A stretch of 64,000 bases of DNA from Streptomyces sp. AM 2-1-1 (GTDB lineage Bacteria > Actinomycetota > Actinomycetes > Streptomycetales > Streptomycetaceae): NCBI RefSeq assembly GCF_029167645.1, contig NZ_CP119147.1:4544501-4608500 (forward strand), read 5' to 3'. Positions within the stretch are counted from its first letter, which is position 1. Each line of letters opens with the position of its first letter. The translations under genes and the position numbers were made by a program. Below the pieces are notes generated by a model, which was not told where the DNA came from, made no database searches, and saw only the letters and a list, made by a program, of their open reading frames with translations. Shown piece by piece: positions 45,330-54,294 of this stretch.

Positions 45330-47726
45330 GTGACCAGTAAGAGAAGCGGCCTCCGTGCCGCCGCAGTTGTCGTGGCGATGGCCGCGAGCGCGGCCACCGC
45401 GTCGACGTTCTTCGTCGCGCAGGCCTCGCAGTCGGCTCCGGCCGGCACGGCCCTCGCCACGAGCCACGACCCGGCCCCCGAGAAGGCCGAGGAGCACAAC
45501 CTCGAAGGCCCGTTCAGCGAGAAGCAGAACAGCGAACGCCAGGCCGCTCTGGAGCAGGTGATCTCCGGCGACAAGAAGGTGACCGACCGCGCCGGTTCCA
45601 AGGTCGTCAAGCTCGACGACAAGAAGTACGTCGAACTCGGCCGCGAGAAGACCGACAAGATCTTCACCATCCTGGTCGAGTTCGGTGACCAGGTGGACAA
45701 CTCCACCCTGTTCGACCCGGACGGCTCCGGCCCCCAGGCGCCTGTCGTCAAGTTCGGCGGTACGCCCGGTCCGGCCCACAACACGATCGCCAAGCCCGAC
45801 CCGAAGAAGGACAACAGCACCGCCTGGCAGGCCGACTACAACCAGGCCCACTTCCAGGAGCTGTACTTCGGCACCAGCGCCACGTCCAACTCGCTGACCA
45901 AGTACTACGAGAAGACCTCGTCCGGCCGCTACTCGGTCGACGGTGAGGTCTCCGACTGGGTCAAGATCCCTTACAACGAAGCCCGCTACGGCTCCAACTA
46001 CTGCGGCGCGAGCAGCTGCGCCAGCGTGTGGGACGCCGTCCGCGACGGAGTCAACGCCTGGGCGGCCGACCAGAAGGCCAAGGGCGCCACCCCCGAGCAG
46101 ATCAAGGCCGACCTGGCCGAGTACGACCAGTGGGACCGATACGACTACGACGCCGACGGCAACTTCAACGAGCCCGACGGCTACATCGACCACTTCCAGA
46201 TGGTCCACGCCGGCGAGGACGAGTCCGCGGGCGGCGGTGCCCAGGGCGCGAGCGCCATCTGGGCGCACCGTTGGTACGCGTACGGCACCAACGCCGGGGC
46301 GACCGGCCCGGCCGGCAACAAGGCGGGTGGCGCGCAGATCGGCGACACCGGCATCTGGGTCGGCGACTACACCGTCCAGCCCGAGAACGGCGGACTGGGC
46401 GTCTTCGCCCACGAGTACGCCCACGACCTCGGCCTGCCGGACCTCTACGACACCTCCGGTGGCGGCGAGAACTCGGTCGGCTTCTGGTCCCTCATGTCGG
46501 CCGGCTCCTGGCTCGGCCGCGGCCAGGGCGAGATCGGCGACACCCCGGGCGACATGACCGCCTGGGACAAGCTGCAGCTCGGCTGGCTCGACTACGCCAC
46601 GGCGAAGGCCGCGACCAAGTCCACCCACAAGCTGGGCGTCTCGGAGTACAACACGGCCAACAAGCAGGCCCTGGTCGTCAACCTCCCGGACAAGGAGGTC
46701 ACCACCACCGTCGTGACCCCCGCCCAGGGCAGCAAGCAGTGGTGGAGCGGCAGCGGCGACAACCTGTCGAACACGCTGACCCGTCCGGTCGACCTGACCG
46801 GCAAGACGTCCGCCTCGCTCGACCTCTCGGGCTGGTACGACATCGAGGCCGAGTACGACTACCTCTACACCGAGGTCTCCACCGACGGCGGCGCCAACTG
46901 GACCGCGATCGACGGCACCGCCGACGGCAAGGAACTGCCGCGCGACGCCAGCGACAAGCCGGCCCTGACCGACGCGTCCGGCGCGTACAAGAAGCTCTCG
47001 TACCCGCTCGACGCCTACGCGGGCAAGAAGATCGACCTCCGCTTCCGCTACGCCTCCGACGGCGGAGTGGCGGGCAAGGGCTTCACCGCCGACGCGATCA
47101 CCATCAGCGCCGACGGGGCCGTCCTCTTCTCGGACGACGCCGAGGGCGACGACAACGGGTGGACGTCGAAGGGCTTCTCGCGGATCGGCGGGTCGTTCAC
47201 CAACGACTACCCGCAGTACTACATCGCCGAGAACCGCCAGTACACCTCGTACGACGAGACCCTCAAGGTCGGCCCGTACAACTTCGGCTTCACCACCACC
47301 CGGCCCGACTGGGTCGAGCACTACTCCTACCAGAACGGCCTGATGGTCTGGCTCTGGGACACCTCGCAGGCCGACAACAACACCTCGGCCCACCCGGGCC
47401 AGGGCCTCATCCTGCCGGTGGATTCGCACGCCAAGCCGCTCAAGTGGACCGACGGCACGCTGCTGCGCAACAAGATCCAGCCGTTCGACGCCCCGTTCAG
47501 CTGGTACCCCAACCAGGGCTTCACGCTGCACAACGCGGACGTGGCGCTGAAGATCAAGCCGACGCTCGGCGTCCCGCTCTTCGACGACCACAAGGGCACC
47601 TACTGGTACGCGGAGAACCCGACCGGAAGCGTCAAGGTCTCCGACACCAACACGCGCCTCACGATCGTCGATGAGCCGCTCAACGGCTCGACGATCACCG
47701 TGAAGGTCGGTCCCTCGACCAAGTAG
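45330..47726 (+). CDS. Secreted M6-family zinc metalloprotease (immune inhibitor A-like)
   Basis: Predicted 798 residues. The signal peptide is RAAAVVVAMAASAATAS with cleavage near residue 30-40. The M6 catalytic domain contains HEYAHDLGLPDLYD (His361, Glu362, His365 as the HExxH zinc site), followed by GFWSLMSAGSWLG. C-terminal segments are beta-rich with MAM-like/immune-inhibitor features (SLDLSGWYDIEAEYDYLYTE, GKGFTADAITISADG). Extracellular proteolysis, perhaps during development or nutrient release, is inferred. The start is GTG 45330 with GGGAGG upstream; a palindrome lies in the promoter region. Confidence 0.92.
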   Translation: MTSKRSGLRAAAVVVAMAASAATASTFFVAQASQSAPAGTALATSHDPAPEKAEEHNLEGPFSEKQNSERQAALEQVISGDKKVTDRAGSKVVKLDDKKYVELGREKTDKIFTILVEFGDQVDNSTLFDPDGSGPQAPVVKFGGTPGPAHNTIAKPDPKKDNSTAWQADYNQAHFQELYFGTSATSNSLTKYYEKTSSGRYSVDGEVSDWVKIPYNEARYGSNYCGASSCASVWDAVRDGVNAWAADQKAKGATPEQIKADLAEYDQWDRYDYDADGNFNEPDGYIDHFQMVHAGEDESAGGGAQGASAIWAHRWYAYGTNAGATGPAGNKAGGAQIGDTGIWVGDYTVQPENGGLGVFAHEYAHDLGLPDLYDTSGGGENSVGFWSLMSAGSWLGRGQGEIGDTPGDMTAWDKLQLGWLDYATAKAATKSTHKLGVSEYNTANKQALVVNLPDKEVTTTVVTPAQGSKQWWSGSGDNLSNTLTRPVDLTGKTSASLDLSGWYDIEAEYDYLYTEVSTDGGANWTAIDGTADGKELPRDASDKPALTDASGAYKKLSYPLDAYAGKKIDLRFRYASDGGVAGKGFTADAITISADGAVLFSDDAEGDDNGWTSKGFSRIGGSFTNDYPQYYIAENRQYTSYDETLKVGPYNFGFTTTRPDWVEHYSYQNGLMVWLWDTSQADNNTSAHPGQGLILPVDSHAKPLKWTDGTLLRNKIQPFDAPFSWYPNQGFTLHNADVALKIKPTLGVPLFDDHKGTYWYAENPTGSVKVSDTNTRLTIVDEPLNGSTITVKVGPSTK

Positions 47727-47748
47727 TCCGCTTCACCGCAGTTCCCAC

Positions 47749-47844
47749 CACGATCGGCCGTCGCCCCTCCGGCGTCGCGGCAGTCACGGTCCGCCCCGGG
47801 CGAACCTTGGCCGGCGCGGCACTGGCGGGCGGCGGCCGATCGTG
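47749..47844. other. Long-range inverted repeat after the M6 protease gene
   Basis: Perfect 12-bp arms CACGATCGGCCG (47749-47760) and CGGCCGATCGTG (47833-47844), extended by a one-mismatch stretch to about 18 bp, enclose ~60 bases. It could be a terminator for the protease or a foldable RNA. Confidence 0.5.
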
Positions 47845-47903
47845 TTTAGGTGCCTCTTATTCCGATCCTTGTTGACACCACGTCTCACGGGGGAGCGCGA
47901 AGC

Positions 47904-48248
47904 ATGGCAGGCGGAGGATTCAGCAGATTGCCGGACGGCACGGTGGTGGTGGCCCTCACCCTGGCACGCCCGCCGTACGGCGCCCGTCCGGGCGCGCCCG
48001 TACGGATACTCGTCCACGCGGCGAACCGGGCCCGCGCCCTCACCCGGCTGCGCAACCTGGGACTGCGCGCGGTCTACCTGCGGGGCAACGCCCAGCCGCC
48101 CACGCCGGACGAAATCACCGCGGTGCTGCACCACCCCGACGGCCTGCTCTGGCGGGCCGCCCCGCAGACGGCCCAGGAGCTCTGGCACCCCATACGGGCT
48201 CTGATGACCCCGGCCGTGCACCCGGGCCCCGCCCGGCCCGCCGCGTAA
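47904..48248 (+). CDS. Hypothetical actinobacterial protein
   Basis: Predicted 114 residues starting MAGGGFSRLPDGTVVVALTL, with GGGGGAG about eight bases upstream. Segments VRILVHAANRARALTRLRNL and GLRAVYLRGNAQPPTPDEIT look like a compact alpha/beta fold, but no known domain was recognised. It is preceded by an AT-richer promoter-like stretch (GTTTAGGTGCCTCTTATTCC) and convergent with pncA. The coding call rests on codon bias and a good ribosome-binding site. Confidence 0.65.
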   Translation: MAGGGFSRLPDGTVVVALTLARPPYGARPGAPVRILVHAANRARALTRLRNLGLRAVYLRGNAQPPTPDEITAVLHHPDGLLWRAAPQTAQELWHPIRALMTPAVHPGPARPAA

Positions 48249-48280
48249 CGCCGCAGCGGCCCGGGTCCCCGGCCGGACCC

Positions 48281-48868
48281 TCAGGCGACGACCGGAGCCC
48301 CCGACAGCTCCACCCCCGCCGTGCGGAGCTCCTCCAGGGCGCGCGCGGTGGTGGGCGCCGCGACACCCGCCGTCAGGTCGAGCAGGACGCGGGTGGTGAA
48401 GCCCTCCCGCGCGGCGTCCAGCGCCGTCGCCCGCACGCAGTGGTCGGTGGCGATACCGACCACGTCGACCTCGGTGACCTCATGCTCGCGGAGCCACTGC
48501 GCCAGCCCCACCGCGTTCTCGTCGAGCCCCTCGAAGCCGCTGTACGCCGCGGCGTACGCCCCCTTGTCGAACACCGCGTCGATCGCCCCGGAGGCGACGG
48601 CGGGCGCGAAGTTCGGGTGGAAGCCCACGCCCTCCGTACCCGCCACGCAGTGGACCGGCCACGAGTGCTCGAAGTCCGGCGTGGCCGAGAAGTGGTCGCC
48701 CGGATCGACGTGGTGGTCGCGGGTGGCCACCACGTGGCGGTAGCCGGCCTGTGCCTCCCCGATCAGATCCGTGATCGCGGCGGCGACGTCGGCGCCGCCC
48801 GTCACGGCGAGGCTGCCGCCCTCGCAGAAATCGTTCTGGACGTCCACGACGATCAACGCGCGGTGCAT
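48281..48868 (-). CDS. pncA: Nicotinamidase (isochorismatase fold)
   Basis: Predicted 195 residues. Nicotinamidase hydrolyses nicotinamide to nicotinate in NAD salvage. The catalytic Asp is in VVDVQNDF (Asp9), Lys in VFDKGAY and Cys in GIATDHCV, the Asp-Lys-Cys triad. The metal-site residues are consistent with ATRDHHVDPGDHFS. The start is ATG 48868, with AAGGACA upstream. The next gene to the right on the same strand is pncB, which uses the product nicotinate, so they act in one pathway though ~130 bases separate them. Confidence 0.93.
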   Translation of the reverse strand: MHRALIVVDVQNDFCEGGSLAVTGGADVAAAITDLIGEAQAGYRHVVATRDHHVDPGDHFSATPDFEHSWPVHCVAGTEGVGFHPNFAPAVASGAIDAVFDKGAYAAAYSGFEGLDENAVGLAQWLREHEVTEVDVVGIATDHCVRATALDAAREGFTTRVLLDLTAGVAAPTTARALEELRTAGVELSGAPVVA

Positions 48869-48996
48869 GGCGGGTGTCCTTCGGTGGGGGAGCGGATGAC
48901 GAGGGCGGGAAGTGGTACCGAGCCTAAGGAATCCGGCGCGGACGCGGGAGACCCCCGCGCCCTCCGGTACGGACCGGCCGTCCTCCCGCGGCGTGC

Positions 48997-50325
48997 TCAG
49001 AGGTACTCCGTCGGCAGCACCGGCTCGCCCCGGGACAGCTGGAGCGCGGACATCGGCAGCCCCGCCCGCGCCGCGACGTGCCGCTCGCGGGCCGCCTCCA
49101 GCGGCTCCCGGGCCACCACCTCACCGCCGCGCACCAGCTCCACCAGCAGCTCACGGCCCTCCAGCTCGGCCGGCACCGGTCCGGTGCCGATCACCTCGGC
49201 CTCGGCGACCCCGTGCGCGTCCACCCGGCGGGCCGCCCACTTGCGGCCGCCCCTCGACGACTTCGCGCCCATCGACTTCTTCGCCACCGGCACCAGCGGA
49301 TCGGCCGGATCGGCGGACTCGGCACGCGCCACCAGCTTGTACACCATCGAGCAGGTCGGCCGGCCACTGCCGGTGACCAGCTGCGTGCCCACGCCGTACG
49401 CGTCCACCGGGGCGGCGGCGAGCGAGGCGATCGCGTACTCGTCCAGGTCCGAGGTGACCACGATTCTGGTCTCCGTCGCGCCCAGCTCGTCGAGCTGCTC
49501 GCGCACGCGGTGCGCGACCAGCAGCAGGTCTCCGGAGTCGATGCGTACGGCACCCAGCTCGGGCCCGGCGACCTCGACGGCCGTACGGACCGCCTCGGTG
49601 ACGTCGTAGGTGTCCACCAGCAGCGTGGTGTCCCGGCCCAGCGACTCCACCTGCGCCCGGAAGGCGTCCCGCTCGGTGTCGTGCAGCAGGGTGAAGGCGT
49701 GCGCGCTGGTGCCCACGGTCGGGATGCCGTAGCGGAAGCCCGCCGCCAGGTCGGAGGTGGTGTGGAAGCCGCCCACGTACGCGGCGCGGGCGGAGGCGAC
49801 CGCCGACAGCTCGTGCGTCCGGCGCGCGCCCATCTCGATCAGGCTCCTGTCGCCGGCCGCGGCCGACATCCGGGACGCGGCGGCGGCGATGGCGGAGTCG
49901 TGGTTGAGGATCGAGAGCACCACCGTCTCCAGCAGCACGCACTCGGCGAAGGAGCCCTCCACCCGGAGCACCGGCGAGCCCGGGAAGTAGACCTCGCCCT
50001 CCGGGTAGCCCCAGATGTCACCGCTGAAGCGGAAATCCGCCAGCCAGGCGAGCGTCGGTTCGTCCACGATCCGCTGCTGGCGCAGGAAGGCGATCATCTC
50101 GTCGTCGAAGTGGAAGTTCTCCACCGCGTCGAGCACCCGTCCGGTGCCGGCGAGGACGCCGTACCGCCGCCCCTCGGGCAGCCGCCGGGTGAAGGCCTCG
50201 AAGACGGAGCGCCGGTCGGCCGTGCCCGCCTTGAGGGCCGCCTGCACCATCGTGAGTTCGTACTGGTCGGTGAAGAGCGCGGTCGACGGCACTCCGACCC
50301 GCCGGCTCAGGTCCGCTGAGTTCAT
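48997..50325 (-). CDS. pncB: Nicotinate phosphoribosyltransferase
   Basis: Predicted 442 residues. The enzyme makes nicotinate mononucleotide from nicotinate and PRPP in NAD salvage. Recognised segments are [19 protein letters not shown] near the N-terminus, [11 protein letters not shown] and [10 protein letters not shown], with [10 protein letters not shown] and GVGTQLVTG for the phosphoribosyl site. ATG 50325 ([11 protein letters not shown]) is preferred; TAGCAT seven bases upstream and the lack of a Shine-Dalgarno suggest a leaderless mRNA. An in-frame ATG at 50346 is less likely. A palindrome sits in the gap to divergent clpS. Confidence 0.93.
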   Translation of the reverse strand: MNSADLSRRVGVPSTALFTDQYELTMVQAALKAGTADRRSVFEAFTRRLPEGRRYGVLAGTGRVLDAVENFHFDDEMIAFLRQQRIVDEPTLAWLADFRFSGDIWGYPEGEVYFPGSPVLRVEGSFAECVLLETVVLSILNHDSAIAAAASRMSAAAGDRSLIEMGARRTHELSAVASARAAYVGGFHTTSDLAAGFRYGIPTVGTSAHAFTLLHDTERDAFRAQVESLGRDTTLLVDTYDVTEAVRTAVEVAGPELGAVRIDSGDLLLVAHRVREQLDELGATETRIVVTSDLDEYAIASLAAAPVDAYGVGTQLVTGSGRPTCSMVYKLVARAESADPADPLVPVAKKSMGAKSSRGGRKWAARRVDAHGVAEAEVIGTGPVPAELEGRELLVELVRGGEVVAREPLEAARERHVAARAGLPMSALQLSRGEPVLPTEYL

Positions 50326-50344
50326 GGCAGGGATGCTACTCCAC

Positions 50345-50365
50345 ATCTCGTCAGAGTGACGAAAT
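50345..50365. promoter_or_regulatory. Operator-like palindrome between pncB and clpS
   Basis: TCGTCA-GAG-TGACGA with one further matching pair beyond a mismatch on each side gives a ~21-bp dyad. It lies ~20 bases upstream of pncB and 40 bases upstream of clpS. No regulator is assigned. Confidence 0.5.
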
Positions 50366-50405
50366 GGGGAGTCCGTTCGTGCGCGGCGACCCGTGGAGTG
50401 GCAGC

Positions 50406-50723
50406 ATGGGAGGGGTGAGCGTCGCTTCCCCCGTAGAGATCGAACGTCCCGAGTCGGCCGAGGAGACCTTCGCCGTCCCCGAGCCCGACGTCCCCTGGGT
50501 GACGCTGGTGCACAACGACCCGGTCAACCTCATGAGCTATGTGACGTACGTCTTCCAGGCGTACTTCGGCTACTCCAAGGACAAGGCCCACAAGCTCATG
50601 CTCGACGTGCACCACAAGGGCCGCGCCGTCGTCTCCAGCGGAAGCCGCGAGGAGATGGAGCGCGACGTCCAGGCGATGCACGGCTACGGCCTCTGGGCCA
50701 CCCTCACCCAGGACCGCAACTGA
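50406..50723 (+). CDS. clpS: ATP-dependent Clp protease adaptor ClpS
   Basis: Predicted 105 residues. The ClpS core reads [20 protein letters not shown], followed by [16 protein letters not shown] and [16 protein letters not shown]. ClpS delivers N-degron substrates to ClpA/ClpC. ATG 50406 is chosen with GGAG about eight bases before it; GTG 50415 is an alternative. The gene is followed by a DUF2017 gene, a pairing common across actinobacteria. Confidence 0.95.
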   Translation: MGGVSVASPVEIERPESAEETFAVPEPDVPWVTLVHNDPVNLMSYVTYVFQAYFGYSKDKAHKLMLDVHHKGRAVVSSGSREEMERDVQAMHGYGLWATLTQDRN

Positions 50724-50806
50724 CCCCGCCGTACCCCGGCCCGTCCACCGCCGGACCCGCCCGCCTCCCCGCCCGATTCCCCGCCCCACCCACCATCGGA
50801 GACCCC

Positions 50807-51454
50807 ATGGCCGGCCACTTCGAGGCCACCCCCGACGGCGGCGCGACCGTCGCGCTCGACGAGGTGGAGATCTCCATCCTGCGCTCCCTCGCCGTCCAGC
50901 TGCTGGAACTCGTCGGCCCGGGCGACGAAGCCGCCGAGGGCTCCGACCCCCTCGCCGCGCTCTTCGCCGAGGGCCCCAGCGAGCCGCCCACCGACCCCGC
51001 CCTGGCCCGTCTCTTCCCCGACGCCTACGGCGACGGCGACAAGGAACTGCGCGAGGCGTCCTCCGAATTCCGCCGCTTCACCGAGATCGACCTGCGCACC
51101 CGCAAGCGCGAGGACGCCCTCGCCGTCGTCCGCTCCCTCGACGCCCTCTCCGCGGGGGCGAACGGCGGACCCGACGAGGAACGCGGAGAGCGCGGAGAGC
51201 GCGAGGACCGGGAGGGCGGTGGCGGCGGCGAACTCCGCCTCACCGCCGACGAGTCCCGTCAGTGGCTCGGCACCCTCAACGACCTCCGCCTGACCATCGG
51301 CGCCCGGCTGGAGGTCGCCGACGAGGACCCGGCCCAGGCCGGGGAAGGCTCCCTCTACGGGCTCCCCGACAGCGACCCGCGCAAGCCGATGGTGCTCGCC
51401 TACCTCTGGCTCGGGGCACTCCAGGAAACGCTGGTCGAAACGCTGATGCCGTAA
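50807..51454 (+). CDS. DUF2017 family protein
   Basis: Predicted 215 residues. It begins MAGHFEATPDGGATVALDEV and is helical and acidic (EVEISILRSLAVQLLELVGP, ARLFPDAYGDGDKELREASS). An insert rich in Glu, Arg and Gly (EERGERGEREDREGGGGG) precedes RLTADESRQWLGTLNDLRL. The function is unknown; conserved adjacency to clpS suggests a link to N-degron turnover, which is inferred. It follows clpS by 83 bases. Confidence 0.85.
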   Translation: MAGHFEATPDGGATVALDEVEISILRSLAVQLLELVGPGDEAAEGSDPLAALFAEGPSEPPTDPALARLFPDAYGDGDKELREASSEFRRFTEIDLRTRKREDALAVVRSLDALSAGANGGPDEERGERGEREDREGGGGGELRLTADESRQWLGTLNDLRLTIGARLEVADEDPAQAGEGSLYGLPDSDPRKPMVLAYLWLGALQETLVETLMP

Positions 51455-51763
51455 AGGCCCCACGGCACGGGCGGCTCAGAAGACGCTCAAATCCGTATAA
51501 CGATCCCGTCACCCGGACGGCCGTTTTTGCGGTCACCGGAAACCCTTGTCCGCTTTTTCCTGTGCGCTGCGCCACAGAATGTCCGGCGGTGCCCCGGCGC
51601 GGCCGTGATAGATCTTCACGACCACCGGGGCACCATCCCTGTTTCCGGGGGGACGCTCCCCGTCGGCCGACCGCCGGCGGTACTCCATCCAATTCCGGGG
51701 GGAACAGGACACGGCCCGCGGCCCCACACGGCCGCGGACCGACGTGGAGAAAGGCGCAGCACC
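51455..51763. other. 309-base intergenic region before the amino acid permease gene
   Basis: No gene or strong palindrome recognised. A run with AT-richer bases near 51490-51565 probably holds the promoter; GGAGAAAGG at about 51747 is the permease Shine-Dalgarno region. Confidence 0.4.
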
Positions 51764-53194
51764 ATGACATCCGCAGAGATCGACAGCGGGCAACCCGGCC
51801 GGGACGCCGCGGACGCCCACGGGAACGGCGAGGGGTACCAGCGCGCGCTGGGCTCCCGCCAGATCCAGATGATCGCGATCGGCGGGGCCATCGGCACCGG
51901 CCTCTTCCTCGGCGCCGGCAAGGCCATCGCCAAGGCCGGACCCAGCCTCGTCCTGGCCTACGCCCTCGCGGGGCTGGTCATCTTCCTCATCATGCGCGCC
52001 CTCGGCGAACTCCTCATGTACAGGCCGGTGTCGGGCTCCTTCTCGGAATACGCACGCGAATTCGTCGGCCCCTTCGCCGGCTTCGTCACCGGCTGGACCT
52101 ACTGGCTCTTCTGGGTCGTCACCGGAATCACTGAAGTCACCGCCGGCGCCCAGTACATGACCTATTGGTTCGACATTCCGCAGTGGGTCTCGGCGCTGTT
52201 CTTCACCCTCATTCTGTACGGCGTCAACCTCATCTCCGTGAAGCTCTTCGGCGAGCTCGAATTCTGGTTCTCGATGGTCAAGGTGACCGCCATCGTCGGC
52301 ATGATCCTCATCTGCGCCGGAATCCTCACCCTGGGCTTCTCCGACGCCGGTGACACCGCCTCCGTCACCCACCTCTGGTCGGACGGCGGCTTCTTCCCGC
52401 ACGGGATCAGCGGCACCCTGACGACCCTGCAGATCGTGATGTTCGCCTTCCTCGCCGTCGAGCTGGTCGGCGTCACCGCGGGGGAGTCCAAGGACCCGAA
52501 GACCGTCCTGCCCAAGGCGATCAACACCGTGCCGTGGCGCATCGCCGTCTTCTACGTCGGCGCGCTGATCATGATCCTGTCGGTGGTGCCGTGGACCGAG
52601 TTCCAGCCCGACGTCTCCCCGTTCGTCGCCGCCTTCGAGAAGATGGGCCTCGGCATCGGCGCGGGCATCGTCAACTTCGTCGTCCTCACCGCCGCGCTCT
52701 CCTCCTGCAACTCCGGCATGTACTCCACCGGACGCATGCTCCGCGACCTCGCCCTCAACGGCCAGGGCCCCCGCGCCTTCACCCGGCTCACCCGCAGCGG
52801 CACCCCGCTCATCGGCACCACCTTCTCCGCCGCGCTGATGCTGGTCGGCGTCTGGATCAACTACCAGTGGCCCGGCAAGGCATTCACCTACGTCGTCTCC
52901 TTCGCCACCATCTCCGGCATGTGGGCGTGGATCATGATCCTGGTCTGCCAGCTCCGCTACCGCGCCCGCGCCGACCGCGGCGAGCTGCCCCGGTCCACCT
53001 TCCGCACCCCCGGCTCCCCGTACACCGGCGTCTTCGCGCTCGCCTTCATCGGCATGGTCATCGTGATGATGGCCGTCGACGAGGACGCCCGGATCTCCCT
53101 CTACTGCGCCCCCTTCTGGGCGCTCGTCCTCGGCGTCGCCTACCTGGTGCTGAAGTCGCGCGACCCGCAGAACGCGGCCTTCGCCAAACGCTGA
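51764..53194 (+). CDS. Amino acid permease (APC superfamily, AAT/CycA-like)
   Basis: Predicted 476 residues with 12 membrane segments. The first helix motif is IAIGGAIGTGLFLGAGKAI. Further hallmarks are GELLMYRPVSGSFSEYAREF, VTAGESKDPKTVLPKAIN and ALSSCNSGMYSTGRML. AAT-family permeases import amino acids with protons; CycA-type (D-Ala, D-Ser, Gly) or aromatic/proline-type substrates are possible and cannot be told apart here. AAGG lies upstream of ATG 51764. A hairpin terminator follows at 53373-53401. Confidence 0.9.
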   Translation: MTSAEIDSGQPGRDAADAHGNGEGYQRALGSRQIQMIAIGGAIGTGLFLGAGKAIAKAGPSLVLAYALAGLVIFLIMRALGELLMYRPVSGSFSEYAREFVGPFAGFVTGWTYWLFWVVTGITEVTAGAQYMTYWFDIPQWVSALFFTLILYGVNLISVKLFGELEFWFSMVKVTAIVGMILICAGILTLGFSDAGDTASVTHLWSDGGFFPHGISGTLTTLQIVMFAFLAVELVGVTAGESKDPKTVLPKAINTVPWRIAVFYVGALIMILSVVPWTEFQPDVSPFVAAFEKMGLGIGAGIVNFVVLTAALSSCNSGMYSTGRMLRDLALNGQGPRAFTRLTRSGTPLIGTTFSAALMLVGVWINYQWPGKAFTYVVSFATISGMWAWIMILVCQLRYRARADRGELPRSTFRTPGSPYTGVFALAFIGMVIVMMAVDEDARISLYCAPFWALVLGVAYLVLKSRDPQNAAFAKR

Positions 53195-53610
53195 CCGGCC
53201 TCTCCGGCCCCGGCGCGGCCGCCGACCGCCACCCGCCGGCCACCACCGGCCCGGGCGCTCCCCGCATCCCCCGCCCCCGGCCCGCGACGGCACCCACCCC
53301 TCCCGTCGCGCCTCCGACCACCTCTCCCACGGACCGCCCGGCCGCCCCAACGGCCCCGGCGGCCGGCCGGGTCCCGGCCCACCGCACCTCGGTGGGCCGG
53401 GCCCCGGCTGCTTCGGCCTTGGGGACCGAAGGAACAGCCATGAGCGCCAAGCACTTGATCGTGGCCGTCCAGCACAGGTGGCCGGCTAGTCGGGGGTGTC
53501 CGGCGGGTCCGGCAGAGGACGGTCGTACCCGGTCGGCATCGTGGCGTTCTCTTCGCCGCCGCAGGCCCGCGGAGCTGCGTGTGCGGCCGGTACGTACGGG
53601 GCTGCGTGTC
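53195..53610. other. 416-base region with a terminator and an orphan start site
   Basis: It holds the permease terminator (53373-53401). At 53440 a well-placed ATG with AAGGAAC upstream opens MSAKHLIVAVQHRWPAS, after which the sequence loses coding character and runs antisense into the ABC gene. This may be a truncated gene remnant at an insertion junction. Confidence 0.4.
53373..53401 (+). terminator. Amino acid permease terminator
   Basis: Perfect 11-bp stem, CCCGGCCCACC (53373-53383) and GGTGGGCCGGG (53391-53401), seven-base loop. Confidence 0.7.
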
Positions 53611-54294
53611 CTACCGGTTCACCGCCGGGTGGCGCAGGCGTCCGTCGTGGACTTCAACGATCTGGTCGACGGCGGTGAGGTGGGTGCGGTCGTGGGTGAC
53701 CAGGACGGTGGCGGTGGCCTGCTGGTGGGTGAGGCGGGTGATGAGGTCGAGGACAGCGGCGCCGCGTTCGTGGTCGAGGGCGCTGGTGGGTTCGTCGACC
53801 AACAGGACGGTGGGCGTGTTCATCAGGGCGCGGGCGATGTTGATGCGCTGGCGCTGGCCGCCGGAGAGCTGGTGGGGGCGACGGCCGGCCCGGTCGGCGA
53901 GGCCGACGGCGTCGAGGAGTTCCATCGCACGGTCGCGTGCGGAGCGGGGTTTGCGGCCGACGATCCGGGCCATGACCTGGAGTTGCTCGGCGGCGGTGAG
54001 GGAGGGCAGCAGGTTCGGCTGCTGGAAGACGATGCCGACCTTGTGGCGGCGCAGTTCGGTCAGTTCGCCGCGGGTGAGGCCGGTGGTGTCCTGGCCGTCG
54101 ATGGTGACGGTACCGGTGTCGGGGGTGACGAGGGTGGCGGCGACCGCGAGGAGGCTGGACTTGCCGGAGCCGGAGGGGCCCACCACGGCGCTCAGGCTGC
54201 CTTTGGGGACTGCCAGGCTGACCTGGTCGAGGGCGGTCAGGCGGGTGTCGCCGTCGGGGTACGTGAGGGTGATGTCGGTCAGGGCCAGGCTCAT
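53611..54294 (-). CDS. ABC exporter ATPase (MacB/LolD-like)
   Basis: Predicted 227 residues. It has Walker A VVGPSGSGKSSLL, signature LSGGQRQRINIARAL, Walker B VLLVDEPTSALD and switch VTHD. Q-loop VFQQPNLLPSLT. Its size and sequence fit the MacB/LolD/SalX group that pairs with FtsX-type permeases. It starts at ATG 54294, overlapping the permease stop (ATGA), so the two form one unit. A TAG stop is used, unlike most neighbours. The substrate may be an antimicrobial peptide, lipid or other membrane-active compound (inferred from family). Confidence 0.9.
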   Translation of the reverse strand: MSLALTDITLTYPDGDTRLTALDQVSLAVPKGSLSAVVGPSGSGKSSLLAVAATLVTPDTGTVTIDGQDTTGLTRGELTELRRHKVGIVFQQPNLLPSLTAAEQLQVMARIVGRKPRSARDRAMELLDAVGLADRAGRRPHQLSGGQRQRINIARALMNTPTVLLVDEPTSALDHERGAAVLDLITRLTHQQATATVLVTHDRTHLTAVDQIVEVHDGRLRHPAVNR

